Shown: positions 9,032 through 17,286 of the stretch, one piece after another
Numbering within the stretch: the first letter of the stretch is position 1
Layout of the letters: every line of letters starts with the position of its first letter
Assembly: GCF_000382425.1 (NCBI RefSeq)
Contig: NZ_KB908292.1
Span: 396,333 to 460,332 of the forward strand
From: Empedobacter brevis NBRC 14943 = ATCC 43319
GTDB lineage: Bacteria > Bacteroidota > Bacteroidia > Flavobacteriales > Weeksellaceae
Direction of reading: 5' to 3'
DNA: 64,000 nt
Translations under genes and position numbers: made by a program
Notes under the pieces: model-generated
The model's input: only the letters and a program-made list of their open reading frames with translations
What the model was told of the DNA's origin: nothing
The model's database searches: none

Positions 9032-10615
9032 TTACTTCCCCTGCTCCACACGCTTTAGTGCTTCATTGTCTTTGGTGTCAAATTTGAAATTCTGAAAGTC
9101 TTTATCTGTCGGTATTTCCAATTCAAAGCTTTTCACTTCTGCAATCTCAATTTTTAGGTCTTTCCCTGTAAAATCCAAAACGTGTCCGCCTTGTGATTTG
9201 TCCGATGAAAGAAAATGAAAATGAAAACCTTTACTGTTGATACCGTTAAGATATTCGGGCAGATGATAACCGATTAATGTGCCTTGTGTATTTGAAAATT
9301 CAAAAAACTTTTGGGTGTTAAAAATTGAAGTAATAACGGGAAATGGCTCATCCTTTATAGGGGGAAACGCCCTTGTTTTTATATGGTCGAACTTTCCTGT
9401 TATTTTAATGGCATACATCGCATTTTTATTTTTCAGTTCTTTGCTTATCTGCTCCCAAAGGGCTTTTTCTCCAATGGGATTTTCAATAGTGATTACGGTA
9501 TCGGCTTTAAAGAATGTGGTAAACAACATTGACGTTTTAAAGTTATCGTCCGGTTCAACGGTTTCGCCTGTGGCTTTGGTCTGATATACTTTCCCGTCCA
9601 ACATCGTCAATTCGCCATCCAGCATATCGGGAGCTCCCAAACCGAAATCTCCTTTAAATTTCAGTTCTTTCAATGGCAAAGTCCCTTTGTACAGACCGCC
9701 TACAAAAGCATCTGCCACACCGTATTGATATAGTTTGTTGTATTGTTGCTTATGGTTCATTTCCAATTCTTTTTTATCTGTGATGATTACTTTGTTTTTC
9801 AGCATTTGGGGCATATAGATTTTTTGCGTGGCAGGATTATAAAAAATATCTGCTATGCTTTCTTCGGTCAGCAACATTTCAGCTTGCTGATTTTTTAAAT
9901 CGTAAATCCACAATTTGCCATAACCTTTGGTGGGAAATGTTACCCAATCCGAAATCAATAAATGGGTATCATCTATCCATTCGATGCCATCAAAAAAGCC
10001 ATTGGAAATATTAGGCAATTGCCGAAAATCTTCGTTGCCTGTTTTGATGTAAACCGAACCCTCGCCCAGCATTTTCCCATTGGTGCAAACCGCAATCTGG
10101 TTGGTGCTTTTATTGAACGAAATGCCGTTTACGGCAGAGATATTTCCAATGATTTCAAACGACTTTGTTCGGGTATTCACTTTGTAAATATTGCCCGAAT
10201 AGGTGTCCGTAATACCGATAAATCCATTTTCCAAACGGCAAATATCATTCAGTACGGTAGCCTGTGGAATAACGAGTTCAAAAACTGTTTTTCGGGTACT
10301 GATGTCAAAGCCTACTACACGTTCCAAGTCTGCTACGTATAAGATGCCGTTTTCAATCGTCATCCCTTTGGGAGCGTGTAATACGCCTTTGGTCGGGGCA
10401 AACTTCAATTCTATCAGCTTACCGTCTGGAGAAATTTCGCTGATAAATCCGTCACTATCCCTGCTACTGAAATCCTGTCCCTGATTGGAAACAAAAAAAC
10501 GCTTGCCGTCTGATGTTACGCTTTCAGGCGTTGCAAAGCCGTTGATAATTTGTTGCGAAAAGCTGCTTAATCCGATGCAGATAAAGACTACCGTTAATAT
10601 ATTCCTTACTTTCAT
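9032..10615 (-). CDS. Secreted fusion: SMP-30-like beta-propeller plus alpha-acetolactate decarboxylase
   Basis: 527 residues with a signal peptide (about residues 1-21). Residues 25-285 look like a six-bladed SMP-30/gluconolactonase propeller, with repeated 'I..DG..Y..D' blades. Residues 295-525 match alpha-acetolactate decarboxylase: 'YQYGVADAFVGGLYKG', 'DMLDGELTMLDGKVYQ', and the zinc ligands in 'GFHFHF...GGHVLDF' (H465, H467, H478). That enzyme converts acetolactate to acetoin. The ordinary enzyme is a single domain of about 240 residues; export plus fusion to a propeller is uncommon. The gene is last in a tight minus-strand operon with the MDR and SDR genes upstream (gaps 4 and 23 bases), so a carbonyl or acetoin-type substrate is plausible. 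Substrate is inference. Confidence 0.82.
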   Translation of the reverse strand: MKVRNILTVVFICIGLSSFSQQIINGFATPESVTSDGKRFFVSNQGQDFSSRDSDGFISEISPDGKLIELKFAPTKGVLHAPKGMTIENGILYVADLERVVGFDISTRKTVFELVIPQATVLNDICRLENGFIGITDTYSGNIYKVNTRTKSFEIIGNISAVNGISFNKSTNQIAVCTNGKMLGEGSVYIKTGNEDFRQLPNISNGFFDGIEWIDDTHLLISDWVTFPTKGYGKLWIYDLKNQQAEMLLTEESIADIFYNPATQKIYMPQMLKNKVIITDKKELEMNHKQQYNKLYQYGVADAFVGGLYKGTLPLKELKFKGDFGLGAPDMLDGELTMLDGKVYQTKATGETVEPDDNFKTSMLFTTFFKADTVITIENPIGEKALWEQISKELKNKNAMYAIKITGKFDHIKTRAFPPIKDEPFPVITSIFNTQKFFEFSNTQGTLIGYHLPEYLNGINSKGFHFHFLSSDKSQGGHVLDFTGKDLKIEIAEVKSFELEIPTDKDFQNFKFDTKDNEALKRVEQGK

Positions 10616-10619
10616 TGCC

Positions 10620-11627
10620 TTAAAATTTGATGACTACTTTACCGAAAACCTTTCCCGATTTCAATTTTTGAAATGCTTCCTGTGTTTGCTCTATGCTATA
10701 AACACTATCAATGGCAGGTTTAAGGTTATTCTTTTCAATGGCATTTACCAAATCGCCCAATTCTTGTGCATTGCCTACGGAATAGCCTTGTAGGCGGATA
10801 TAGTTCATAATGAGCGGGAACACATCAAAAGACAGTTTACTGCCCGACATAAAACCAACCAAGCCTATAAAACCGTGTTCCTTAACGGAAAGAATACTTT
10901 GCTCAATGGTTTCGTTTCCTGCCACATCGAGCGTAATATCTACGCCTGTGCCGTTGTTCAGCCGTTTTACTTCATTGCTCCACTGGGGAAAGTCTTTATA
11001 ATTGATGACTTCATCAGCTCCCAAATCTTTTAGCTTTTGCTCTTTTTCCTTGCTTCCTGTGGTGGCGATGACTTTCAGTCCCGACATCTTCGCGATTTGC
11101 AGGGCAGATAAGGAAACACCACCGCTTCCCTGTACCAAAATGGTCTGCCCTGCTTTAATATCAGCTTGTGTTACGAGCATTGCCCAAGCGGTCAAACCTG
11201 CAACAGATAGCGATGTAGCTTCTTCATCGGTAAGGTTTTGAGGGGTACGTACCAATGTATTTTCGGGCTGTACGGTAAACTCTGCCAATGTTCCCGAAGT
11301 CTGTACACCTGTTCTCAAAGCATTGTGATAAGGCGTTGTTCTCCCTGCTTCCCAATGGGTAACGAAAGGAATAAGCACACGGTCGCCTTTTTTCCACCGT
11401 GTTACATTCTTCCCAACGCTTTCTACCACGCCCACACCCTCTGAAACAGGAATGAACGGAAGCGGAATATTTAAGCCATTGCTGTTTTCTACTGTAAGTA
11501 AGTCAAGGTATTGGAGCGAAACGGCGGTAGTTCTTACCAAAACCTCATTTTCGCCAACTTCGGGAGTTGGAACTTCGGTTAATTTCAGATTTTCTATGCC
11601 GTAGTTTTCTAATTGTATTGCTTGCAT
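10620..11627 (-). CDS. Zinc-free MDR-family alcohol dehydrogenase / quinone oxidoreductase
   Basis: A 335-residue medium-chain dehydrogenase/reductase. The N-terminal GroES-like part is followed by a Rossmann fold with 'ILVQGSGGVSLSALQIAK' (about 160-180), the NADPH-binding signature of the quinone-oxidoreductase branch. The structural-zinc cysteine cluster is absent. It likely reduces an enone, quinone or aldehyde with NAD(P)H; the exact substrate cannot be read from the sequence. It lies between the SDR gene (23 bases upstream) and the decarboxylase fusion (4 bases downstream), so all three are probably one transcript. Confidence 0.88.
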   Translation of the reverse strand: MQAIQLENYGIENLKLTEVPTPEVGENEVLVRTTAVSLQYLDLLTVENSNGLNIPLPFIPVSEGVGVVESVGKNVTRWKKGDRVLIPFVTHWEAGRTTPYHNALRTGVQTSGTLAEFTVQPENTLVRTPQNLTDEEATSLSVAGLTAWAMLVTQADIKAGQTILVQGSGGVSLSALQIAKMSGLKVIATTGSKEKEQKLKDLGADEVINYKDFPQWSNEVKRLNNGTGVDITLDVAGNETIEQSILSVKEHGFIGLVGFMSGSKLSFDVFPLIMNYIRLQGYSVGNAQELGDLVNAIEKNNLKPAIDSVYSIEQTQEAFQKLKSGKVFGKVVIKF

Positions 11628-11650
11628 AATCTTTTGAATGGAATTTGAAA

Positions 11651-12442
11651 TTAATAACGTTGTCCTCCGATAGTCAATCCACCGTCTACCAAAATACTTT
11701 CTCCTGTAACAAAGGAGGCAGACGGACTACTCAACCAGACCACCAATTCGGCAACTTCTTCAGGGTTTCCAAAACGACCCATTGGAGCGTGCCTTTTTGT
11801 TGGTTCTTTTAGTCTATCAGCTTCTTCTTTAGGAAAAGGATAAAAACGGTCAAACATCGGGGTTTGAATGTAGCCAGGCTGAATACTGTTAATTCTTATC
11901 CCTGATTGTGCAGCTTCAACAGCCAAAACCCGAACCAATCCGTCCACGGCGGCTTTACTTGCTGAGTACACTCCTGAACCTCCAAAAGCTCCTCTTGAAA
12001 GCCAAGATGAAGTGTTTACGATTGTTCCGCCAGTGCCTTGTTTTTTGAACTGTTCAATTTCGTATTTGCAGGATAGCCAAGTGCCTTTGACATTGATGCC
12101 TACAACATTATCAAATTCTTCTTCGGGTGTTTCATCAATCGGTGCAAAATGTCCCTCAACACCTGCATTGTTAAAAGCAATATCGAGCCTGCCAAAGATG
12201 CGAACAGTTTCAGTGATAAGATGTTTTACTTCCTCGCTTTTGGAAACATCAGTTTTTACGAAATGGATATCGGAACTTATTTTTTGCAATTCAGTAAGAG
12301 CAGTTTCACCAAGTTCCTGCCTGCGTCCCGCAATAACAACTTTTGCACCTTTTTGTAAAAACAGTTTTGCAGAAGCCAAGCCTATGCCCGTTGCACCACC
12401 TGTGATTAGGGCAACTTTTCCTTTTAAATTTTCCTGAACCAT
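11651..12442 (-). CDS. Short-chain dehydrogenase/reductase (SDR)
   Basis: 263 residues, classical SDR. The cofactor loop is 'TGGATGIG' (about 15-22), 'NNAGVEG' lies near residue 90, the catalytic serine is in 'VNTSSWLS', and Tyr/Lys are in 'YSASKAAVDG'. The C-terminal 'SFVTGESILVDGGLTIGG' is typical. It is an NAD(P)-dependent oxidoreductase of unknown substrate and the first gene of the three-gene operon ending at 9032. Its upstream gap of 111 bases probably contains the operon promoter. Confidence 0.9.
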   Translation of the reverse strand: MVQENLKGKVALITGGATGIGLASAKLFLQKGAKVVIAGRRQELGETALTELQKISSDIHFVKTDVSKSEEVKHLITETVRIFGRLDIAFNNAGVEGHFAPIDETPEEEFDNVVGINVKGTWLSCKYEIEQFKKQGTGGTIVNTSSWLSRGAFGGSGVYSASKAAVDGLVRVLAVEAAQSGIRINSIQPGYIQTPMFDRFYPFPKEEADRLKEPTKRHAPMGRFGNPEEVAELVVWLSSPSASFVTGESILVDGGLTIGGQRY

Positions 12443-12553
12443 AATTCTTAATTTTTATTACGGTACAAAGTTCGCTCCGATGCTTTTTAAAAAGTTATGC
12501 AAATCAAACAAATGGTTATGAGATAAGTATAGACAATCAGAACTCTTGCACTG

Positions 12554-13084
12554 TTATAAAGAATTTAAAAAATCCAAATAAGGAGATACACTTTTCTCAA
12601 TCCATTCCTCTGTGCTGTTCAGCTCAATTCCATAATAGGCAAAGAACGGTTTGTAATCGGCTTTTACATACTCAAAAGTCAGTTCAAAAGGTCGGGTCAG
12701 TTCAGCCATAGTATATTTGTATTTCCCCGTTGTGTTATACTCGTGTTCATCTATTCCAACAGACATCGCCAAAGCGATTTTCTTGCCCGAAACCTTATAA
12801 CCGCTCTTGCTTCCATACGCCCACCCATAGGTAAGCACATCATCCAGCCATTTCTTTAAGAATGGCGGGCAATTGAACCAATAAAAAGGAAACTGAAATA
12901 CAATTTTATCGTATTGCTCTATCAGTTTTTGTTCTGCCAATACATCAATTTGATCATCGGGATAAACCTTGTGCAATTGATGAACATCATATTTATCGGG
13001 ATGCTTGCTTAATTCTTCAATCCACCTCTTATTAATTACCGAACGCTCTATATCGGGGTGAACAATGATTATCAATGTTTTCAT
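12554..13084 (-). CDS. NAD(P)H-dependent flavin oxidoreductase (KefF/MdaB-like)
   Basis: 176 residues with the flavodoxin-like quinone reductase fold: 'IIIVHPDIERSVINKRW' at the N-terminus, 'FQFPFYWFNCPPFLKKWLDD' (the FMN/quinone site) and 'YKVSGKKIALAMSVG'. Family members reduce quinones or nitroaromatics by two electrons using FMN and NAD(P)H in the cytoplasm. It lies 29 bases after the serine-hydrolase gene on the same strand, so co-transcription is likely. A second, divergent paralogue lies at 16652-17197, and both belong to the oxidoreductase-rich cargo block. Confidence 0.88.
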   Translation of the reverse strand: MKTLIIIVHPDIERSVINKRWIEELSKHPDKYDVHQLHKVYPDDQIDVLAEQKLIEQYDKIVFQFPFYWFNCPPFLKKWLDDVLTYGWAYGSKSGYKVSGKKIALAMSVGIDEHEYNTTGKYKYTMAELTRPFELTFEYVKADYKPFFAYYGIELNSTEEWIEKSVSPYLDFLNSL

Positions 13085-13113
13085 ATTGTAATGATTTTCA
13101 ACTATCTGTTTTT

Positions 13114-14370
13114 TTAATAAAAGTCGGATGTATCCATATTTGCATACACCACATTTTTATACAATGTACCCAAATCATTATGATTGGGGCGGAAATACTC
13201 CTGTGTAAAGACCAATCCAATGATATTTTCTTTGGGATCTGCCCAGTAGTGTGTACTGAAAGCTCCACTCCAAGAAAAAGTACCGATACTTGGGGATTTA
13301 GAAAATTTGTTTTCTTCAGTAACCAATTCAAAACCTAATCCGAAACGGAAATCGGGGTCGCCTTTTAAAATTACTTGATTTGAAAGTTGGTTGGTAGTCA
13401 TCAGTTCAACGGTTTTTGCACCTAAAATCCGTTTTCCATTGTAAGTGCCTTTGTTCAACAGCATCTGTAAGAATTTTGCATAGTCGGCAGTCGTAGAAGA
13501 CAAACCTGCTCCACCAGACAAGTATATTCCGTCTTCCAGTGGATAATCAGGGCTACTATTTTCATAAATCGTATGATTAACTTTTGCAAAATCTTTATCC
13601 GTTTTCTCCGAGACGGAAACCAAACGGTCAGCCTTATCCTGTGGGATTTTAAACTGTGTATCGGTCATCTGTAACGGTTCAAATATGTAAGTTTGGAAAA
13701 ATTTGTCTAATGGAACTCCGCTGACAACTTCTACCAAATACCCTAAAACGTCTGTATTCAGACCGTAAGTGAAAGCTGTATTAGGGTGGTGTCGCAATGG
13801 CTGTTTGGCAAGCAATTCCATTTTTTCTTTCAACGTACCTTTGCTTCCAATACCCGTTACCGCTCCTGCCTTGGCGTATATTGCCTGCATTCTTGTATCA
13901 TCGGAAATTAGCGGATAATCAATACCCGAAGTATGGCGTAACAAATCTCTAATAGTAACTTCCCTTTGTGCAGGAACAGTTGTATAACTGCTGTCGGTAG
14001 GATTAAATTTGTCAAGCACCTGCGGATTTTTGAATTGAGGAATATATTTTGAAATCGGGTCGTCCAACAGGATTTTTCCTTTTTCGTAAAGCATCATAAC
14101 CGCTATGCTCGTTATCGCTTTGGTCTGAGAAGCAATGCGAAAAATGTTATCGGTTTTTAAAGGTTGTTTTGTGCTAACATCGGCATAGCCAAAGGCTTTG
14201 TTATAAATCACTTCGCCGTCTTTGAGCAATAATACATTCACTCCCGAAACTTCTTTTGCGTTTACCAATCGGGCAGATAAATCATCAATACTCTTTTCAA
14301 GTTTAGTATTTTGTGCGAGGCTGTTTAACGCTATTACGCAAGCTATAGTTGATAAGATTTGTTTTAACAT
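13114..14370 (-). CDS. Secreted serine hydrolase, class C beta-lactamase/esterase family
   Basis: 418 residues with a signal peptide (about 1-19). The catalytic SxxK is S81-Q-T-K84 in 'FRIASQTKAIT', and the YxN motif appears as 'YGLN' near residue 200. The family covers class C beta-lactamases, DD-peptidases and EstB-like esterases; 'ISDLLRHTSGI'-type text ('IRDLLRHTSGIDYP') is common to all, so activity cannot be assigned more finely. The final KTG box is not obvious. It heads a unit with the downstream flavin reductase. Upstream, at 14431-14470, is a near copy of the hxlR promoter/operator, which may control it. Confidence 0.85.
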   Translation of the reverse strand: MLKQILSTIACVIALNSLAQNTKLEKSIDDLSARLVNAKEVSGVNVLLLKDGEVIYNKAFGYADVSTKQPLKTDNIFRIASQTKAITSIAVMMLYEKGKILLDDPISKYIPQFKNPQVLDKFNPTDSSYTTVPAQREVTIRDLLRHTSGIDYPLISDDTRMQAIYAKAGAVTGIGSKGTLKEKMELLAKQPLRHHPNTAFTYGLNTDVLGYLVEVVSGVPLDKFFQTYIFEPLQMTDTQFKIPQDKADRLVSVSEKTDKDFAKVNHTIYENSSPDYPLEDGIYLSGGAGLSSTTADYAKFLQMLLNKGTYNGKRILGAKTVELMTTNQLSNQVILKGDPDFRFGLGFELVTEENKFSKSPSIGTFSWSGAFSTHYWADPKENIIGLVFTQEYFRPNHNDLGTLYKNVVYANMDTSDFY

Positions 14371-14430
14371 TTTTTATTTGATTTTAAAATTACACCACAA
14401 AATTACATAGGCTACATTCGATTTCGTGCC

Positions 14431-14470
14431 TTTGCAACTTATTGTATGGTACTAACAAAAATGTAAGTAT
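14431..14470 (+). promoter_or_regulatory. Second copy of the HxlR promoter/operator segment
   Basis: This 40-base segment matches 16235-16274 at 37 of 40 positions. It includes the TTTGCAAC part of a -7 box and the dyad TACTAACA-AAAA-TGTAAGTA (14450-14469). No HxlR gene follows; the copy lies in the gap between the divergently placed start of the serine hydrolase and the end of the SnoaL gene. It may be a second HxlR operator or the scar of a deleted hxlR. Confidence 0.65.
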
Positions 14471-14506
14471 TGATTTGGATGTTTCCTGGTGTATGTTTTA
14501 ATTTGT

Positions 14507-15475
14507 TTATTTCATTTCCTCGTTCAATCGGTAGCTGTCTTCCATAAAATGGTATTTTACGATTTTACCGTTGCGGATTTTAAAAATATTGACAAATTGA
14601 GCATTAAATACTTTATTGTATTTTAGAATAACTGATGATAATTGACCGACTGCTACTGCATTTTCGCCATTTATGGCGATATACTCCACATCAAATTTTA
14701 AGGATTTGATGTTTTGATATAAAACTTTGAAATAATCCTCAACTTCTTTTTTGGTTTGTCGTTTTCCAGTCCACGGAAACTTTTCTTTATTTCCTGGCAA
14801 ATCAAAATCTACCATATCGGCAAACAAATCTGCTAAACTTCCCTGTTTTTTACCCGATTGAATTTCGTAAAATTCATCAACAACTTTTTTGGTTTCGGCT
14901 TCAATTGTTTTATGCTCTATTTCTATTAAATTTTTGTTTTCACTTTTCAACAAATCCACAACTTCTTTATCCTGTCCTGCGTGGTCTGGGTCAACGTAGC
15001 AATACATTCTTTTAATACGGTTTCCCTCAAATTCAAAGACCGTGCAAAATTTTCCAAATGAAATCTCATTGTCGGGAAAAACCGCTCCTGTGTGGATTGC
15101 ACCTATCTCTACGCCCTCCACTACAATAGTGTTATCGGTTACGATAAAGTTGAATTTGTCCAACTCAAAAGTCAAGTTATTGAACAGATTTCGCACCTGT
15201 TGTCCGAATTTCTTAACTCCCAATTTTCCCTCCGCAAAACCAAATTTCGGATAGAAAATTTTCACATCTTCCGTAAAAAGGTCAAAATAACTGTCGTCAT
15301 TAAAATCTCCGCTATTGATTTTCTCGTAATAAGATTTTGCAACCCGAAGTTGCTCGTTTTGCTCTGAATTATTTGTCATAATTTTTTCTTTATTGTTGCT
15401 TATTTTTTGTGCAAAGACTTCTCCGCTTGTCATCAAGATCGCAAAAGCTAAAATCGTTCTTGCTTGTTTTCTCAT
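14507..15475 (-). CDS. Exported protein with two tandem SnoaL/NTF2-like domains
   Basis: 322 residues with a signal peptide ending near 'GEVFAQ' (residue 22). Two SnoaL-like alpha+beta cone domains follow, about 40-165 and 190-318. Both show the family pattern of an opening helix ('YYEKINSGDF'; 'FYEIQSGKK'), a 'DLFT/DLFADMVDF' turn and a closing strand pair ('NRIKRMYCYVDPDH'; 'NGKIVKYHFMEDS'). SnoaL domains bind small hydrophobic ligands and some are cyclases or isomerases; activity here is unknown. The gene lies 60 bases after tetR on the same strand with a candidate TetR site in that gap. A start at the internal ATG (about residue 32) would give an unexported form. Confidence 0.78.
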   Translation of the reverse strand: MRKQARTILAFAILMTSGEVFAQKISNNKEKIMTNNSEQNEQLRVAKSYYEKINSGDFNDDSYFDLFTEDVKIFYPKFGFAEGKLGVKKFGQQVRNLFNNLTFELDKFNFIVTDNTIVVEGVEIGAIHTGAVFPDNEISFGKFCTVFEFEGNRIKRMYCYVDPDHAGQDKEVVDLLKSENKNLIEIEHKTIEAETKKVVDEFYEIQSGKKQGSLADLFADMVDFDLPGNKEKFPWTGKRQTKKEVEDYFKVLYQNIKSLKFDVEYIAINGENAVAVGQLSSVILKYNKVFNAQFVNIFKIRNGKIVKYHFMEDSYRLNEEMK

Positions 15476-15509
15476 ATTGTTTTTGTATTTAATTTATTTT
15501 AAACCAATC

Positions 15510-15524
15510 GTTCCAAAATAGAAC
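15510..15524. promoter_or_regulatory. Candidate TetR operator before the SnoaL gene
   Basis: GTTCCAAAATAGAAC has inverted GTTC/GAAC ends. Its first 13 bases recur exactly at 16147-16159 upstream of tetR, and both copies are preceded by TTAAACC. The pairing suggests autoregulation plus control of the SnoaL gene. Confidence 0.5.
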
Positions 15525-15535
15525 AAAAAAAATTT

Positions 15536-16114
15536 TTACCGTTTTATTTGTTCCGTCAAAAAGTCCACCATTTCCAATACTTCCTGCTTATTTTGGTTCA
15601 AAATATAATGGCTCCAATAACTACTGAACGAAGCGAGAATATATCGGGCAATCACTAAGGCAGAAGTTTGGCTTTTAATATCTCCGTCTTTTTTTGCTTG
15701 TGCAATCAGGTTTTCCAAAATGGATTGCAAGGCATTTCCGCTTTTTTGGAGGAGGTTTTTCACTTCCTTGTCCGCAGGAGCAACCTCAAAAATGGTGTTC
15801 ACAATCAGACACGCCTTGTCATCTGCCAAAGTCTGATTAACTACATCTCGGATAACGTATTCCAATGCTTCAATGGCTTTTCCCTTTACTTTTGAGGCTT
15901 CCAAATATTGCCTTTCTTTGAAAGAAGCGTAATTGGATAGGCATTTCAGAAACAAATCGTGTTTGTTGCCGTAAGTATCGTAAATACTACTTCTGTTCAA
16001 ATTCATCGTAGCGACTATATCGTGCATAGAAGTAGCATTGTATCCCTTTTTCCAAAAAAGGTTACGCACAGTTTCTAATTTTTCGTTATAGTCAAACTCT
16101 TTATTTCTCGGCAT
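15536..16114 (-). CDS. TetR/AcrR-family repressor
   Basis: 192 residues. The N-terminal helix-turn-helix spans about residues 10-58 ('LFWKKGYNATSMHDIVATMN', 'RSSIYDTYGNKHDLFLKCL'). A helical ligand-binding domain follows, of the TetR_C 'cysteine-bearing' subgroup ('DKACLIVNTIFEVAP'). It likely represses itself and the adjacent SnoaL gene in response to a small, perhaps electrophilic, molecule (inference). It is divergent from hxlR at 16273, with paired sequence motifs in the shared gap. Confidence 0.92.
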   Translation of the reverse strand: MPRNKEFDYNEKLETVRNLFWKKGYNATSMHDIVATMNLNRSSIYDTYGNKHDLFLKCLSNYASFKERQYLEASKVKGKAIEALEYVIRDVVNQTLADDKACLIVNTIFEVAPADKEVKNLLQKSGNALQSILENLIAQAKKDGDIKSQTSALVIARYILASFSSYWSHYILNQNKQEVLEMVDFLTEQIKR

Positions 16115-16146
16115 ATCGGATGCAAAGATATAATATTAAACCGAAT

Positions 16147-16161
16147 GTTCCAAAATAGATT
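16147..16161. promoter_or_regulatory. Candidate TetR autoregulatory site
   Basis: GTTCCAAAATAGATT sits 33 bases upstream of the tetR ATG and shares 13 of 15 bases with 15510-15524. On the minus strand it lies just upstream of a TATCTTTGC -7 box, so binding there would cover the -33 region. Confidence 0.5.
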
Positions 16162-16230
16162 TATGTTTTCTGCATATTATCTGTATTGAAATTTTACAGT
16201 GTTAATCCACATACGCAACTGTCCATTTTG

Positions 16231-16274
16231 TATCTTTGCAACAAATTGTATAGTACTAACAAAAATGTAAGTAT
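16231..16274 (+). promoter_or_regulatory. hxlR promoter with dyad operator touching the start codon
   Basis: TATCTTTGC (16231-16239) fits the Bacteroidota -7 box. Downstream, TACTAACA (16254-16261) and TGTAAGTA (16266-16273) form an inverted repeat (7 of 8 positions) with an AAAA spacer, ending at the A of the ATG. This is a natural autoregulation site. A near-identical copy lies at 14431-14470. Confidence 0.65.
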
Positions 16275-16629
16275 GAGTAAAGTAAAAGAGAGTTCTGTCA
16301 ACTATGAGAACAGGCAACAGTTAGGTTCAGAATGTTCTCAAATTTATGCTACGAACCTTATTGGCGGACAATGGACATTGGCTATCTGTTGCCATTTGGC
16401 AAAGGGAAAACTACGTTTTGGTGAACTGAAAAAACGTATCCCTAATATAACCGAACGTATGCTAACGTTACAGCTCCGAAAAATGGAAGAAAATAAATTG
16501 ATAACCCGAACAGTTTATGCGGAAGTTCCGCCACGTGTGGAATACGAACTAACCAAAAGTGCAATTCAACTTATACCGATATTGGAACAGTTGGAAGTAT
16601 GGGGAGAGAAACATAAGAAGATGATTTAA
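16273..16629 (+). CDS. HxlR-family winged-helix regulator
   Basis: 118 residues from the ATG at 16273. A longer in-frame reading from 16186 would run through the promoter and operator, so I reject it. The winged helix covers about residues 25-100: 'IGGQWTLAICCHLAKGKLRFGELKKRIP', then 'ITERMLTLQLRKMEENKLI' and the wing 'VPPRVEYELT'. HxlR proteins commonly sense electrophiles or quinones and control neighbouring reductases (family knowledge). It is divergent from tetR and convergent with the flavin reductase at 16652. Confidence 0.92.
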   Translation: MSKVKESSVNYENRQQLGSECSQIYATNLIGGQWTLAICCHLAKGKLRFGELKKRIPNITERMLTLQLRKMEENKLITRTVYAEVPPRVEYELTKSAIQLIPILEQLEVWGEKHKKMI

Positions 16630-16637
16630 AGTTTGCT

Positions 16638-16672
16638 GCATTACAGGAACTTTATCCAAGTTCTTGTAATGC
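16638..16672. terminator. Hairpin overlapping the 3' end of the flavin reductase gene
   Basis: GCATTACAGGAACTT (16638-16652) pairs with AAGTTCTTGTAATGC (16658-16672) with one mismatch and a 5-base loop. It lies between convergent genes, and its right arm is inside the final codons of the minus-strand gene. There is no strong T run, so it may protect or stop transcripts from either side. Confidence 0.5.
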
Positions 16673-17197
16673 TTCAATCAGTCTTTTTGTGTGGTCTTTT
16701 GCCCTGTTCTTTACTTCTTCCTCTGTATAACCTGCAACCAAAGAAGTTCCGTGAAAATAAATCGGGTCGATATAATTCATCTGTGTATGGTAAGCGGTCT
16801 GTTCCAAATGTTTGCAAAATTCATATACTCTGAAATGCTGAAAGCCCAATGTTTTATAACTGCTTTCCGATGAACCCACGGTAAAACTCGGTACAAAATT
16901 TTTGTCTTTCAACTTGTCGCCTTTCGAGCCGTAAGCAAACTGATGTAAAAACACTTCGTCAAACCAATGTTTCAAAATGGCAGGCATACTATACCAATAA
17001 AAGGGATATTGGAAAACGATTGTCTGATGTCGCAATAACGCTTCCTGTTCAGCTTCCACATCGATTTTATAATCGGGATAGAGGTCGTGAATGTTTCGGA
17101 TTTCCAATTCCAAATCACTTTTTTGTAGTTCTTCAATAATCGTTTTGTTAGCAAAAGACTTATCGAAATTCGGGTGTGCTAAAATAACTAATGCCAT
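16652..17197 (-). CDS. NAD(P)H-dependent flavin oxidoreductase (KefF/MdaB-like), second copy
   Basis: 181 residues of the same flavodoxin-like quinone reductase family as 12554-13084: 'LVILAHPNFDKSFANKTI', 'FQYPFYWYSMPAILKHWFDE' and 'FAYGSKGDKLKDKNF'. It is divergent from a second HxlR gene (17287), the classic arrangement for an HxlR-controlled reductase. Its -7 box (TAGTTTTGC on the minus strand) lies inside a 16-bp palindrome, so repression at that site would shut it off. Its 3' end forms one arm of a hairpin. Confidence 0.9.
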   Translation of the reverse strand: MALVILAHPNFDKSFANKTIIEELQKSDLELEIRNIHDLYPDYKIDVEAEQEALLRHQTIVFQYPFYWYSMPAILKHWFDEVFLHQFAYGSKGDKLKDKNFVPSFTVGSSESSYKTLGFQHFRVYEFCKHLEQTAYHTQMNYIDPIYFHGTSLVAGYTEEEVKNRAKDHTKRLIEALQELG

Positions 17198-17209
17198 ACT
17201 ATAATAATT

Positions 17210-17266
17210 TTAGTTGCAAAACTAATTTTAGTAAATTACATTTGCAATAACTATCGAAATGGATAG
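17210..17266. promoter_or_regulatory. Divergent promoter/operator region, flavin reductase and HxlR
   Basis: TTAGTTGCAAAACTAA (17210-17225) is a palindrome with a GCAA centre. Read on the minus strand it contains the -7 box TAGTTTTGC for the reductase. TACATTTGC (17237-17245) is a plus-strand -7 box for hxlR. A weaker dyad, CTATC-n6-GATAG, lies at 17251-17266. Confidence 0.55.
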
Positions 17267-17286
17267 ACTGAAAAAAAAATAGTAAA

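Noticed and set aside
16186..16272. N-terminal extension of the first HxlR gene
   Set aside because: It would translate through the -7 box and dyad operator; the ATG at 16273 fits the family's usual length.
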